A stretch of DNA of 64,000 nucleotides from Hamadaea flava (GTDB lineage: Bacteria > Actinomycetota > Actinomycetes > Mycobacteriales > Micromonosporaceae), in contig NZ_JAMZDZ010000001.1 of NCBI RefSeq assembly GCF_024172085.1, positions 3,348,001-3,412,000 on the forward strand, given 5' to 3'. The notes beneath the pieces were generated by a model, which saw nothing but the letters and a program-made list of their open reading frames with translations, had not been told where the DNA came from and ran no database searches. Positions 34,804 through 42,721 of this stretch are shown piece by piece (positions within the stretch are counted from its first letter, which is position 1; every line of letters starts with the position of its first letter). Made by a program: the position numbers and the translations under genes.

Positions 34804-35349
34804 TCATCCGGCGACCGCCCACGCCCGGTCGCGGGCCGAGGTGATCAGCGCCAGGATCTCGTCGACCGGCCCGACATAGCGCAGCACGATCATCGAAGTC
34901 ACGGGGCGGCGGCCGACCGCGGCGGCGACGGTGTCCCACGGTCGCGGAAACTCGCCGAACGCGACCGAGCCGACGTCGTCACCGTGGCGCCGGACCACCG
35001 GCGGCAGCAGCAGGTCGAAGGTCATCGCACACACCTGGGGGCGACGCCCGCCGATCGCGACGATCACCTGGCGCTCCGTGATCGTGTACCTGGTGCTGAG
35101 TAGGGACACACCACGGACAAGCGGGTGGCCCAGTGTCACCCCGATGCCGATGACCAGGGACACGACCCGCCACTCGAAGCGCACCGCGGAGAGGAAGGTC
35201 CGCTCGTTGAGGTAGTCCACGATGAACCAGACGTTCACCGCGATCCACACCACCCCGATCAGCGCGATCAGCCAGTCGGACCGTTCGATGAAGAAGTACC
35301 GGTCGGGCTCTCCCCGCCACAGCACGCGATCCCCGTTCTGTTCCGTCAC
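34804..35349 (-). CDS. Membrane protein with PH-like domain
   Basis: A 181-residue protein with two transmembrane helices (about 25-45 and 58-80), then a bacterial PH-like segment: RYTITERQVIVAIGGRRPQVCAM is the usual RYxIT strand of that family. The start is GTG 35349, 6 bases after CATACT; GTG 35367 would add six residues. Function unknown. It is convergent with msrB. Confidence 0.75.
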   Translation of the reverse strand: MTEQNGDRVLWRGEPDRYFFIERSDWLIALIGVVWIAVNVWFIVDYLNERTFLSAVRFEWRVVSLVIGIGVTLGHPLVRGVSLLSTRYTITERQVIVAIGGRRPQVCAMTFDLLLPPVVRRHGDDVGSVAFGEFPRPWDTVAAAVGRRPVTSMIVLRYVGPVDEILALITSARDRAWAVAG

Positions 35350-35407
35350 AGGCGAAGTATGGTGCACCTCCGCCGATCGCGCTGTACGCGCCGACGCCGC
35401 GGCGTGA

Positions 35408-36412
35408 TCACGCCATCCAAGGGGACAGCGGCGGCGGTGGAGCCGGCGGAGCGACGGGAGCGGGCGGAGCCGAAGGCCGTCCGACGCGGTCCAGGACAGC
35501 GCCGACGACGACGCCGATCAGGATCGCGATCGAAGCGACCAGGTAGTACGACACCCACGACTTGACGCCTTCGAGGGCCAGCGCGGTGTTGCCGAACACG
35601 ACGACCAAGGTCGCGAGCACGGTGCCGAGGACGCCGCCGCGCCCAGTGGCAGCGCTGATCCCGGCGAGCAGGACGACCGCGGCCGCGCTGAGGAGGCGGC
35701 CACCGTCACCGGCGGGCGAGGCGAACCCGACGTAGCTGATGAACATCACGCCGGCGAGGCCGGCGACCAGGCTCGACAGGGCGAAGCTGCCGATCGCCCG
35801 CAGGACCCGCGAGCCGAACGTGGCGGAGTCGCGGGGCAGCCCGGTGGCGAGGAAGACGACGGCGCCGATCACCGAGCCGAGGACGAAGACGGCGGCCCAG
35901 ATCGCGACCACCCACACCTCGGCCCGCCCCGTGCCGGGAACGACCAACCCTTGGGCGTCGGACAGCCCAAAGGACACCGCTTCGGCGATCCCGAGCCCGC
36001 CGATCGAGACGGCCCACCCGGGTGCGCCGGTGACACCGGTGATCGCGCCGAGGATCAGGCCCAGGATCAGCACCGCGACGACGGCAGCCGCCCCCGCGGC
36101 CAGGTCCGGCCAGTCCTCCTGGACGAGCTTGGCGTAGATGATCCCGGCCAGCATCGCCTGGGCGGCGACCGCCAGGTTCACCGAACGAAGGCGTACCGAG
36201 ACGGCCAGGGCGCTCGCCAGCAGGCCGGTCGCGGCGAAGTTCAGCCACACGTTCCGGCCGATGACGTCGATGCCCTCTTGCACCACGAGATAGGCGAAGC
36301 CCACGATGGCGAGCAGGACCAGAATCCCTTCCCAGCCAAGGTGTGCGACCAGGCTCGCACCACGGCGGGGACGAAGCGGTTCCGGGGTGATCGGAGGGGC
36401 GAGGACCGTCAT
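35408..36412 (-). CDS. RbsC-type (BPD_transp_2) membrane permease, orphan
   Basis: A 334-residue protein with about nine hydrophobic helices and the segment GLLASALAVSVRLRSVNLAVAAQAMLAG, typical of sugar and nucleoside ABC permeases of the RbsC/YufQ class. The C-terminus is Pro/Ala-rich. No ATPase or binding protein is adjacent, so either partners are elsewhere or the protein has another role. The ATG lies 7 bases after TATAGT (36425-36420), a leaderless promoter that overlaps the stop codon of the upstream kinase gene. Confidence 0.75.
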   Translation of the reverse strand: MTVLAPPITPEPLRPRRGASLVAHLGWEGILVLLAIVGFAYLVVQEGIDVIGRNVWLNFAATGLLASALAVSVRLRSVNLAVAAQAMLAGIIYAKLVQEDWPDLAAGAAAVVAVLILGLILGAITGVTGAPGWAVSIGGLGIAEAVSFGLSDAQGLVVPGTGRAEVWVVAIWAAVFVLGSVIGAVVFLATGLPRDSATFGSRVLRAIGSFALSSLVAGLAGVMFISYVGFASPAGDGGRLLSAAAVVLLAGISAATGRGGVLGTVLATLVVVFGNTALALEGVKSWVSYYLVASIAILIGVVVGAVLDRVGRPSAPPAPVAPPAPPPPLSPWMA

Positions 36413-36420
36413 GCGGTCCA

Positions 36421-37332
36421 CTATAGAGGTCGATGCACAATCGCCTCGGCCACGAGAATCTGCGTCGCTTCCAGGGCGTTCTCGCCGTCCTCGATCGTCC
36501 ATAGTGAATTCTGAAGCGTCCGGCCCAGGGTCCAGAGCACGGCGCGCTGCCGATCCAGTCCCATGACCTCCACCATCGCGTCGAACCGACGGCGTACCGC
36601 CCGGTGCGGATCGTAGGCGGCGAGCACCTCGTGCCAGCGGTTGTGCAACGCCGGCAACAGCTCGAAGGCAGGATCGCCGGACAACGGCTTGGGGTCGATC
36701 GCGAGCCATTCCTCGCGCTCCGCGGCCAGCACGTTCTCGAAATGCAGATCCCAGTGCAACAGCTGATCGCCGCACTCACCCGCCACCTCGCGAACGGCCG
36801 CCGCCCACTCCAGGACCAGCTTGCGGTCATCGGGATTGGCCAGCCGCTGGGCAGCCGCAGGCGCGGACTCCAGCATGCCCGCGGCTATCTCACGCAAGCT
36901 GCGGACACCTTCCGGCGACTTGTACGCGTTGAGGCGTACAAGTAGTTGAGCGACGATCTGCGCGGCCTGGACGTCGTCGCGGACGCTGAGCAGATCGCGC
37001 CGGGAGTCGAGGCGCTCCAGCAGCATCGTGCCCGCGACCGGATCCTCGCGGAGCAGGCGCACCGCCCCGTTGCCGTCCCAGGTACGCAGAGCCGCCGCCT
37101 CGCCGGGGTGTTCCGGGTCGTCGATCTGCAGCTTGAGCACGGCCGGCCCGTCGGCGGTCCGCACCGGGACGACCAGGGCGACCACCCCGTTCATCACCGG
37201 GCCGTCCACGGTGAGCCCCCACTTGTCCAGGTGCTCGGCGGCCAGGCGGGGCGCGTCGGCGACCCAGGCCCGGCCGCGATCCCCGTAGTACTTGGGCAGA
37301 TTGGCGACGAGCTGCTCCGGAACGGTGATCAT
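36421..37332 (-). CDS. Aminoglycoside/hydroxyurea-type antibiotic kinase
   Basis: A 303-residue kinase of the APH(6)/hydroxyurea phosphotransferase family (streptomycin 6-kinase group). The catalytic loop is HWDLHFENVL and the metal site AIDPKPLSGDPAFEL, both intact. Such genes phosphorylate streptomycin-like substrates or serve metabolic roles; resistance is not proven. Its -10 TACATT lies 6 bases from the ATG inside the U-tract of the hsp20 terminator. Confidence 0.85.
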   Translation of the reverse strand: MITVPEQLVANLPKYYGDRGRAWVADAPRLAAEHLDKWGLTVDGPVMNGVVALVVPVRTADGPAVLKLQIDDPEHPGEAAALRTWDGNGAVRLLREDPVAGTMLLERLDSRRDLLSVRDDVQAAQIVAQLLVRLNAYKSPEGVRSLREIAAGMLESAPAAAQRLANPDDRKLVLEWAAAVREVAGECGDQLLHWDLHFENVLAAEREEWLAIDPKPLSGDPAFELLPALHNRWHEVLAAYDPHRAVRRRFDAMVEVMGLDRQRAVLWTLGRTLQNSLWTIEDGENALEATQILVAEAIVHRPL

Positions 37333-37344
37333 GCAGCAAATGTA

Positions 37345-37374
37345 AATGGGCTCCCGCCGAAGCGGGAGCCCATT
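37345..37374 (-). terminator. Intrinsic terminator of hsp20
   Basis: AATGGGCTCCCGC-CGAA-GCGGGAGCCCATT, a 13-bp stem with a CGAA loop, followed on the minus strand by TTTACATTT. It starts 11 bases after the hsp20 stop and is the most canonical terminator in the window. The T-rich tail doubles as the promoter of the next gene. Confidence 0.85.
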
Positions 37375-37384
37375 GGGAGCCGGA

Positions 37385-37837
37385 TCAGGCTTCGAGCGCC
37401 GGGGTGTCGGGGGTCGAAGCGATCTCGATGCGCTTCGCGGCGGCGCCCGCGTACGCGCCCGCTACCTTGATGGTCAGAATGCCGGCGTCGTACTCGGCGG
37501 TGATCGCCTCCGACGTGACGTGCGCGGGAAGTGCGAACGACCGGCGGAAGCCGCCGTAGCGGACCTCGCGCAGGGTACGGCCGTCCTTCGCCTCGGCCCG
37601 CTCGTCGCGACGCTCGCCGCGGACGATCAGGTGAGCGCGCTCGATCTCGACGACGACGTCCTTGGCGACGTCGAGACCGGGCAGCTCCAGGCGGACGACC
37701 GCGTCGTCACCGTCGCGGTCGATCTCGGCGGCGGGGGTGAACCCACTGGTCCGCACGGTCGGGCCGAAGGCACGGCGGACGATCTGGTCGAACTCGGCGA
37801 ACGGGTCCCGGCGGGTCCACGGCGAAAGCGTGCTCAT
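37385..37837 (-). CDS. hsp20: Hsp20/alpha-crystallin small heat-shock protein
   Basis: A 150-residue chaperone with an alpha-crystallin domain (about 35-125). It has the strands VVRLELPGLDVAKDVVVEIE and YGGFRRSFALP, the conserved GILTIKV motif and a short C-terminal tail; the usual I-x-I is IEI. It holds unfolded proteins in the cytoplasm. A strong GAGGAG site precedes the ATG, and an HspR-type HAIR operator lies 38 bases upstream. Confidence 0.95.
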   Translation of the reverse strand: MSTLSPWTRRDPFAEFDQIVRRAFGPTVRTSGFTPAAEIDRDGDDAVVRLELPGLDVAKDVVVEIERAHLIVRGERRDERAEAKDGRTLREVRYGGFRRSFALPAHVTSEAITAEYDAGILTIKVAGAYAGAAAKRIEIASTPDTPALEA

Positions 37838-37874
37838 CGTTGTCTCCTCAAGTCTCTGTGGCTATCCGGCACAA

Positions 37875-37895
37875 CTTGAGTCGCCTCGACTCAAT
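37875..37895. promoter_or_regulatory. HAIR element (HspR operator)
   Basis: CTTGAGT-N7-ACTCAAT matches the HspR-associated inverted repeat CTTGAGT-N7-ACTCAAG at 13 of 14 bases. It controls hsp20 and overlaps the last codons of the FAD monooxygenase upstream. Confidence 0.9.
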
Positions 37896-39075
37896 TCCGC
37901 GCTGTGACCGGGGCCACATAGGTCGGCAGCTCGATCTTGCTGCTGACCTCCTGGCCCATCTTCAGCATCGCGTTGAGCAGGAACTTCCGGCTGAGCAGGC
38001 CGTCCCGAGCCATCCGCCCGAAGGTGGTCGCCGGGGCGAGGAACTTGCCGGTGCGGTCGCCGCCCACCTGGGTGCCTTGAGCGTACGGGCGGACCAGTTT
38101 CTCGTAGCGCTCGAAGGCGGCCCGGTAATCGCCGCCGGCCCGGGCCAACTCCCCCGCCAGCACGTACGCCGCCACTGTCCCGGTGCCGGTGCCCATCCCG
38201 CCGATCGTGGCGCCGCAGGCGGCGTCCCCGACCAACGCGACGCGTCCGGTCGACCAGGGTTCGATGTCGACTCGGCTGATCGAGTCGAAGTACAGCTCCT
38301 TGGCCTCGGCCAGGGAGGCCAACAGCCGGGGCGTCTCCCAGCCGAGATCGCCGAACGCCCGGCGGACGATGTCCTTCTGCTGCTCGACGTCGTGCCGGTC
38401 GTACGCGATCGGGTCCGACTTGAACATCACGAACGCGCCCGCCCGCGTCTCGTCCCGGTACGCCCGCCCGATCGAGACGAGGCGCCCCGGCACGTTGTAG
38501 TTGAGCGAACCCGGCGGCAGCTCGAGGTAGTTCTGCAGTTCCCACGTCGCGACGTAGTAGCCGAGATGGGTCTCGTACTTGCCGGCCGGGAACGCCAGCC
38601 GCCGCACGTTGGAGTGAACGCCGTCGGCCCCGACGACCAGGTCGTACTCCTCCGTCCGGCCGGAGGCGAAGGTGACCTCCACCTTGTCGCTCCGCTGGCT
38701 CAGCCTGGTGATCGAGTCGCCGAAGACATACCGGGCGCCCGCCCGGACGCCGTGCTCGTAGTAGACCTGGGCGATGTCCTCACGTAGGACTTCCAGCTCT
38801 CCGGCGGCGAAGTCGCTCGGCAGGTACAGCCGTTGCCGGCCGCGCTCGTCGACGAAGGTCATCGGGCTGCCGTGCGTACGCCGATCGCGGAGATCGTCGA
38901 GCACGCCCATCCGCTCCAGCACGGTGAAGTGCGCCTCCCCCCGGAAGTCGACCGCCTGACCCCCGCCGCGCAGGCTCGGGGCGATCTCGACGACGGTCGG
39001 CTCGAACCCGTACTTCGCCAGCCACAACGCGAGCGCCGGACCGGCGATGCTCGCACCCGAGATCAAGATCCTCAT
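37891..39075 (-). CDS. FAD-dependent aromatic monooxygenase (TetX/PHBH-like)
   Basis: A 394-residue class A flavin monooxygenase. The dinucleotide motif is GASIAGPALALWLAKYG near the N-terminus, the mid-protein motif VVGADGVHSNVR, and the second FAD motif VALVGDAACGATIGGMGTGTG. A strong GGAGGAA site precedes the ATG. It is divergent from a TetR-family gene across an 88-base region with paired operators. Likely role: hydroxylation and inactivation of an aromatic compound or antibiotic sensed by that regulator. Confidence 0.87.
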   Translation of the reverse strand: MRILISGASIAGPALALWLAKYGFEPTVVEIAPSLRGGGQAVDFRGEAHFTVLERMGVLDDLRDRRTHGSPMTFVDERGRQRLYLPSDFAAGELEVLREDIAQVYYEHGVRAGARYVFGDSITRLSQRSDKVEVTFASGRTEEYDLVVGADGVHSNVRRLAFPAGKYETHLGYYVATWELQNYLELPPGSLNYNVPGRLVSIGRAYRDETRAGAFVMFKSDPIAYDRHDVEQQKDIVRRAFGDLGWETPRLLASLAEAKELYFDSISRVDIEPWSTGRVALVGDAACGATIGGMGTGTGTVAAYVLAGELARAGGDYRAAFERYEKLVRPYAQGTQVGGDRTGKFLAPATTFGRMARDGLLSRKFLLNAMLKMGQEVSSKIELPTYVAPVTARN

Positions 39076-39084
39076 GATTCCTCC

Positions 39085-39136
39085 AAAACAGTGTCTGCTG
39101 GAAACAGTTATTAGTGTGTACGCTAGACACAGTTTT
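39085..39136. promoter_or_regulatory. Inverted operator pair between FAD monooxygenase and TetR genes
   Basis: AAAACAGTGTCT (39085-39096) and AGACACAGTTTT (39125-39136) are inverted copies with one mismatch. The second lies next to TACGCT, a possible plus-strand -10. They are probably the binding sites of the TetR-family regulator at 39164. Confidence 0.6.
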
Positions 39137-39163
39137 CGCAAGCCTGATCTTCGAGAGGTGTCC

Positions 39164-39850
39164 GTGGACGGTCTTGAACTGCTCTGGAGCGCTCGGCCCC
39201 AGCCGAAGCGAGGTCCCAAGCCGGCGCTGTCGACAGAGCAGATCGCGCGCAAGGGCATCGAGATCGCCGACGCGGAGGGCCTGGCCGCGGTGTCGATGCA
39301 GCGCGTGGCGGCCGACCTCGGCTACACGAAGATGTCGCTCTACCGGTACGTGCCAGGCAAGGCCGAACTCGTCGCCCTCATGGCCGACCTGGCGATCGGC
39401 AGCCCGCCACCGTTGACCGGCGACGGCTGGCGCGACCGGCTCAACGCGTGGGCACAGGCTTTACTGCCAGGCTTCGCGGAGCATCCGTGGACGATCGAGG
39501 CGACGACCGGCCCGAGGATTCTCGGCCCGAACGAGGTGGCCTGGATGGAGGCCGCACTGTCCGCATTGGACGAAACCGGCCTGAAGGGCTGGGAGCGCAT
39601 GGACGCCGTCGTGGTCCTCGCCGGCCACGTACGCACCATCGCCACCCAGCTGTCCGCCACCCCCACCGGCGACCCCGAACGCCAGCTCGGCACGGTGCTG
39701 TTCGAGATCATGCGCGACCACGGCGACCGCTTCCCGGCTGTCAACGCGGCGTTGACGTCGACGCTGACCGAAGGTGGTCAGGATCATGCGCTGGACTTCG
39801 GGCTCGCCCGCATCCTCGACGGGATCGGCGTCCTCATCGCCTCCCGCTGA
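39164..39850 (+). CDS. TetR-family regulator
   Basis: A 228-residue TetR/AcrR-like regulator. The N-terminal helix-turn-helix is LAAVSMQRVAADLGYTKMSLYRYVPGKAEL (about 46-75), and the C-terminal ligand domain resembles the TetR_C class. The GTG at 39164 is chosen because AGAGG lies 7 bases before it; GTG 39158 is possible. The divergent flavin monooxygenase is the likely target. Confidence 0.85.
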   Translation: MDGLELLWSARPQPKRGPKPALSTEQIARKGIEIADAEGLAAVSMQRVAADLGYTKMSLYRYVPGKAELVALMADLAIGSPPPLTGDGWRDRLNAWAQALLPGFAEHPWTIEATTGPRILGPNEVAWMEAALSALDETGLKGWERMDAVVVLAGHVRTIATQLSATPTGDPERQLGTVLFEIMRDHGDRFPAVNAALTSTLTEGGQDHALDFGLARILDGIGVLIASR

Positions 39851-39861
39851 CCCCGCACGCA

Positions 39862-39922
39862 TGCAGATCACGGTTGTGCATGCCTCTGCGGCCTGCGGAG
39901 GCATGCACAACCGTGATCTGCA
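39862..39922. repeat. Family A long hairpin, copy 2
   Basis: Perfect 25-bp arms at 39862-39886 and 39898-39922 around an 11-base loop. Arm consensus with the copy at 61283 is TGCAGATCRCGGTTRTSCAT followed by GCYTC. GATC sites are 49 bp apart. It lies between the convergent TetR and thioesterase stops. Confidence 0.88.
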
Positions 39923-39931
39923 CCTTTAAGG

Positions 39932-40390
39932 TCAGCGGTTGGGGCGCAGGGTCCAGGTCACCGTCATCTCGGCCGCCACCGCGCCGTCGCCGCGCGTGAT
40001 CTCGATGGCCACGTCGAACTCCGGGCGGGTGCCGGCGGCCAGTTCGGCTACGACGTCGGCGACCGGGCGGGCCAGCCGGGCCGTCGCGCGTACGTCGCCG
40101 ACGGCGAGCTTGCGGTAGGCGATCCGGGCGTTGACCGCCAGCGGTACCGCGTCGGCGAGCTGTGCGCCGAAGGCGGCCAGGACGACGCCTCCCGAGGCGG
40201 TCTCCCCCAACGAGAACATCGCTCCGGCGTGCGGGCCGCCGACGTGGTTGTGCAGGTCCGGCCGGTCCGGCAGGTCGGCGACGACCTCGGTGCCGTCCGG
40301 CGACACGGAGGCGAACGTGATGCCGAGCGTCTTCACGAGCGGCACCGACTGGGTCATGCCGTCGGCGAGGGCGGCCACGTCAAGGGTCAT
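39932..40390 (-). CDS. Hotdog-fold thioesterase (PaaI/DUF4442-like)
   Basis: A 152-residue hotdog protein with the active-site region LHNHVGGPHAGAMFSLGETASG; the Asn/His and the later Glu fit an acyl-CoA thioesterase of the PaaI class. No partner enzymes are nearby. The ATG lies 6 bases after TAACTT on the minus strand, suggesting a leaderless message. The substrate is unknown. Confidence 0.8.
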   Translation of the reverse strand: MTLDVAALADGMTQSVPLVKTLGITFASVSPDGTEVVADLPDRPDLHNHVGGPHAGAMFSLGETASGGVVLAAFGAQLADAVPLAVNARIAYRKLAVGDVRATARLARPVADVVAELAAGTRPEFDVAIEITRGDGAVAAEMTVTWTLRPNR

Positions 40391-40444
40391 GCCGCCAAGT
40401 TACTCGCCGGTAACAGGTGTGCGCTACCCGGTCGGCGGCCGAGA

Positions 40445-41545
40445 TCAGTCGGCTGTCGTGAACCGGACGTCGTGCTCGGCCCCTGGCACGAGGAACTCCA
40501 GCAACCGCAAGCCTTCCGCCTCGATCGCCGACCGCTGCCGGGCCGGGAAGGGCTGGAACGAGGTGACGGTCACGTGCGCCTTTCCCTTGCTCTTCTCAGG
40601 CCGCCAGCTCGCCCGCACGAACCCGTCGAGCAGGACGCTGCCCAGCGCCATGTTGCTCAACGGCCACAACAACTTCCGGTACGCCGGATCGAGCACGCGG
40701 GTGCGGTCGGCGTACGACAGCAGGATGTTGTCGAAGTCGTAGAGGAACCGGACGGGCACGGCCACCTCCGCCTCCGGCCGGGGCGCCTCCGGCACGTCGA
40801 ACAGCTCCCGGCCCTGCTCATCCGCGTACGCGTGGAGCCGCGGCCGGAGCCGCTCGAACACCTCGCCGAGCCGCGTGAGCCCGGACCACGTCTGGGCGTC
40901 CTGGACGGAGGCCGGGCCGAACGCGGTCAGATAGCGCACGATGAGCTCGTCGATCGACGGGTCGGTGGCCAGCGGCCGCCCGAGGTAATGCTGCGCGGGG
41001 ACGTGCACGGCCAGGCCGCTACGCCCCCACAGCCCGCGCGGCGGCGGCTGGACGAGCGCCGCGTAGGTGCGGACCGCCTGCGCCATCGACTGTCCGTCGC
41101 GGTCGGGCCACTTCTCCGCCAGGCGTTTGCCGAGATCGTTGAAGGTCAGCGGCTTCTCCTCCAGCAGGCTCACCCCCGCCGCGACGACCTCGGCCAGGTC
41201 GACGCCCGGCAGCTGCTTGCCCCAGTTGGAGGCGAAACTGCGCTCGCCGACCGTCTGCACCAGCGGCCGCAGCGCCAGGGCGTCATCGGCGGTCACGAGA
41301 TGGATAGTGGAGCGCTGCAAGGCGATCCGGACCAGCGAACGATCCTCCATCATGGTGACGACCTGCTGCGGATCGAAGTCCGCCAAGCGGCCCCAGAGCC
41401 CGGCGTACCAGCTGTGCGTGGTCTGGGCCTGCAGGCCGCACAGATGCCGGACGGCCTCGGCCACCGGCAGAGGCGAGCGTCGCAGCAGGAGTTGGCGGTC
41501 AAGGGTCGCGCGGTTGAGATCGCGCAGGGAAAGCACAGCAGGCAC
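40445..41545 (-). CDS. AlkZ/YcaQ-like winged-helix DNA glycosylase
   Basis: A 366-residue HTH_42 family protein built of tandem winged helices. The catalytic Q-phi-Q motif of AlkZ-type glycosylases is present as Q39-A-Q41 in LCGLQAQTTHSWY. This family unhooks interstrand crosslinks and excises bulky alkylated bases, and members protect producers of alkylating natural products. The GTG start lies 6 bases after TAGATC. It adds to the DNA-repair content of the window; the lesion is unknown. Confidence 0.83.
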   Translation of the reverse strand: MPAVLSLRDLNRATLDRQLLLRRSPLPVAEAVRHLCGLQAQTTHSWYAGLWGRLADFDPQQVVTMMEDRSLVRIALQRSTIHLVTADDALALRPLVQTVGERSFASNWGKQLPGVDLAEVVAAGVSLLEEKPLTFNDLGKRLAEKWPDRDGQSMAQAVRTYAALVQPPPRGLWGRSGLAVHVPAQHYLGRPLATDPSIDELIVRYLTAFGPASVQDAQTWSGLTRLGEVFERLRPRLHAYADEQGRELFDVPEAPRPEAEVAVPVRFLYDFDNILLSYADRTRVLDPAYRKLLWPLSNMALGSVLLDGFVRASWRPEKSKGKAHVTVTSFQPFPARQRSAIEAEGLRLLEFLVPGAEHDVRFTTAD

Positions 41546-41597
41546 AGACCAGATCTACCAGCACCCTCCGACATTCGGCGAGCTATCGTTGCGTGCC

Positions 41598-42032
41598 ATG
41601 ACGGCGCGGGAGGACGACGACTGGCGGCGCCGGCGCGATGACGCCGTGGCCAAGCACGCCGCCGCGGTGGCGCGCGCCCGGGAGATCGAGACGACGCAGG
41701 CGCGCAAGCTCGTCACCGAGTTCGTCGAGGAGGCCCGCCGCAAGATGATCCCGCCGGAGCGGCTCGTGGCCTTCGCCTTCAACGGGCGGTCGCACTATCG
41801 GACCGGGCTGCACGGCTGGTACATCCATCCGAATCACTCCCTCGCCGTCGGCGTCGACGGCGAGTTCTATGTCCTCGGCGTGCCGGCCTCGCTGCGCTCG
41901 CGGCTGTTCGGCGCGCGACCGGCACCGAGCGATCCCATGCTGGTCATCGGCCGCGGCGCTAAGGACGGCGAATCGATCTCCTTGCGTGAGCTGCTGCACA
42001 GAAGGCTCGCGCCGAAGACGGGCGACGCCTAG
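41598..42032 (+). CDS. Hypothetical protein
   Basis: A 144-residue protein. The N-terminal 45 residues form a charged helix (DDDWRRRRDDAVAKHAAAVA); the rest is a compact alpha/beta part with GLHGWYIHPNHSLAVGVDGEFYVL. No known domain and no membrane segment. TATCGT (41584-41589) 8 bases before the ATG suggests leaderless expression, divergent from the AlkZ-like gene. It stops 22 bases before the mscL start. Confidence 0.7.
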   Translation: MTAREDDDWRRRRDDAVAKHAAAVARAREIETTQARKLVTEFVEEARRKMIPPERLVAFAFNGRSHYRTGLHGWYIHPNHSLAVGVDGEFYVLGVPASLRSRLFGARPAPSDPMLVIGRGAKDGESISLRELLHRRLAPKTGDA

Positions 42033-42054
42033 TCCGACCCGTTAGGGTGGCGGA

Positions 42055-42528
42055 ATGCTCAAGGGCTTCCGAGACTTCATCATGCGCGGCAACGTCGTCG
42101 ACCTCGCGGTCGGCGTGGTCATCGGGGCGGCGTTCGCCACGCTCGTCACCTCGTTCACCGACACGTTCCTCACCCCATTGATCAACATGGTCGGCGCGGG
42201 TGACGACTCCAAGCTGAGCGGCATGATCCCGCTGCCGGGCAACGACCCGAAGACGGGCCTGGACAACGGCATCCCGGTCGGGAGCTTCGTGAGCGCGATC
42301 GTCGCCTTCCTGCTGACCGCGGCGGTCGTCTACTTCCTCGTCGTCCTGCCGATGAACAAGTTCGCGGACCGCTTCAAGAAGAACGGCAAGGAAGCCGCCC
42401 CGGCGCTGCCGTCCGAGGAGATCCAGCTGCTGCGCGACATCCGGGACGCCCTGGTCGCCGCGAACCGTACGCCGTCGCCCCGTCGCCCCGACACGGTGAC
42501 GGAGACCACCGCGGCAACTGATCGATAG
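42055..42528 (+). CDS. mscL: Large-conductance mechanosensitive channel
   Basis: A 157-residue MscL. It has the amphipathic N-terminal helix MLKGFRDFIMRGN, pore helix VVDLAVGVVIGAAFATLVTS, a periplasmic loop, a second helix (about 80-102) and a charged C-terminal bundle. It opens under membrane tension to release solutes during osmotic down-shock. TAGGGT (42043-42048) 6 bases before the ATG indicates a leaderless promoter. The aromatic leader of aroG begins 20 bases or fewer after its stop. Confidence 0.95.
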   Translation: MLKGFRDFIMRGNVVDLAVGVVIGAAFATLVTSFTDTFLTPLINMVGAGDDSKLSGMIPLPGNDPKTGLDNGIPVGSFVSAIVAFLLTAAVVYFLVVLPMNKFADRFKKNGKEAAPALPSEEIQLLRDIRDALVAANRTPSPRRPDTVTETTAATDR

Positions 42529-42534
42529 GTCGGG

Positions 42535-42540
42535 TATGCT
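42535..42540 (+). promoter_or_regulatory. -10 element of the aroG leader
   Basis: TATGCT lies 7 bases before the GTG of the leader peptide, the spacing seen at other leaderless starts here. No good -35 is visible. Confidence 0.55.
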
Positions 42541-42547
42541 TCCGGAC

Positions 42548-42610
42548 GTGGCACGTCGGTATTGGCGCTTTACGCTGGCTCTGGGTGGAGCCGGCGGTCT
42601 TATGCGCTGA
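42548..42610 (+). CDS. Aromatic leader peptide of aroG
   Basis: A 20-codon reading frame beginning VARRYWRFTLALGG and ending LMR-stop. Tyr, Trp and Phe codons stand within four codons (Tyr 42560, Trp 42563, Phe 42569), followed immediately by the first arm of a strong hairpin. This is the hallmark of attenuation by charged-tRNA level, sensing all three aromatic amino acids. Start is GTG 42548 if leaderless; an in-frame ATG at 42536 preceded by AGG would add four residues. Confidence 0.82.
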   Translation: MARRYWRFTLALGGAGGLMR

Positions 42611-42721
42611 CCGACGACCACCCAGAGCCAGTAAGGCGGAGACCTCCCGGTCTTCGCCTTTCGTCATTCCAGGACGGGCTCTGGCACCGGTAGACCGGGT
42701 CCCGTCCCCATCAGACGGGAG
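42575..42721 (+). promoter_or_regulatory. Attenuator RNA of aroG with mutually exclusive helices
   Basis: Helix 1:2 is a perfect 14-bp stem, 42575-42588 with 42618-42631. The next hairpin, 42633-42644 with 42649-42660 (12 bp, one wobble, TCCC loop, then TTTC), is terminator-like. The 8-base sequence GGCTCTGG recurs at 42677-42684 and can replace arm 1 in pairing with arm 2. GGACGGG 42672-42678 pairs with CCCGTCC 42701-42707, and TCCCGTC 42700-42706 can instead pair with GACGGGA 42714-42720, covering the GGGAG ribosome binding site of aroG. Which state is ON cannot be settled from sequence alone. Confidence 0.75.

Noticed and set aside
36421-37332. Calling the kinase a streptomycin-resistance gene
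   Set aside because: Motifs support the APH(6)/hydroxyurea family, but substrate and resistance cannot be read from sequence, and no producer cluster is present.
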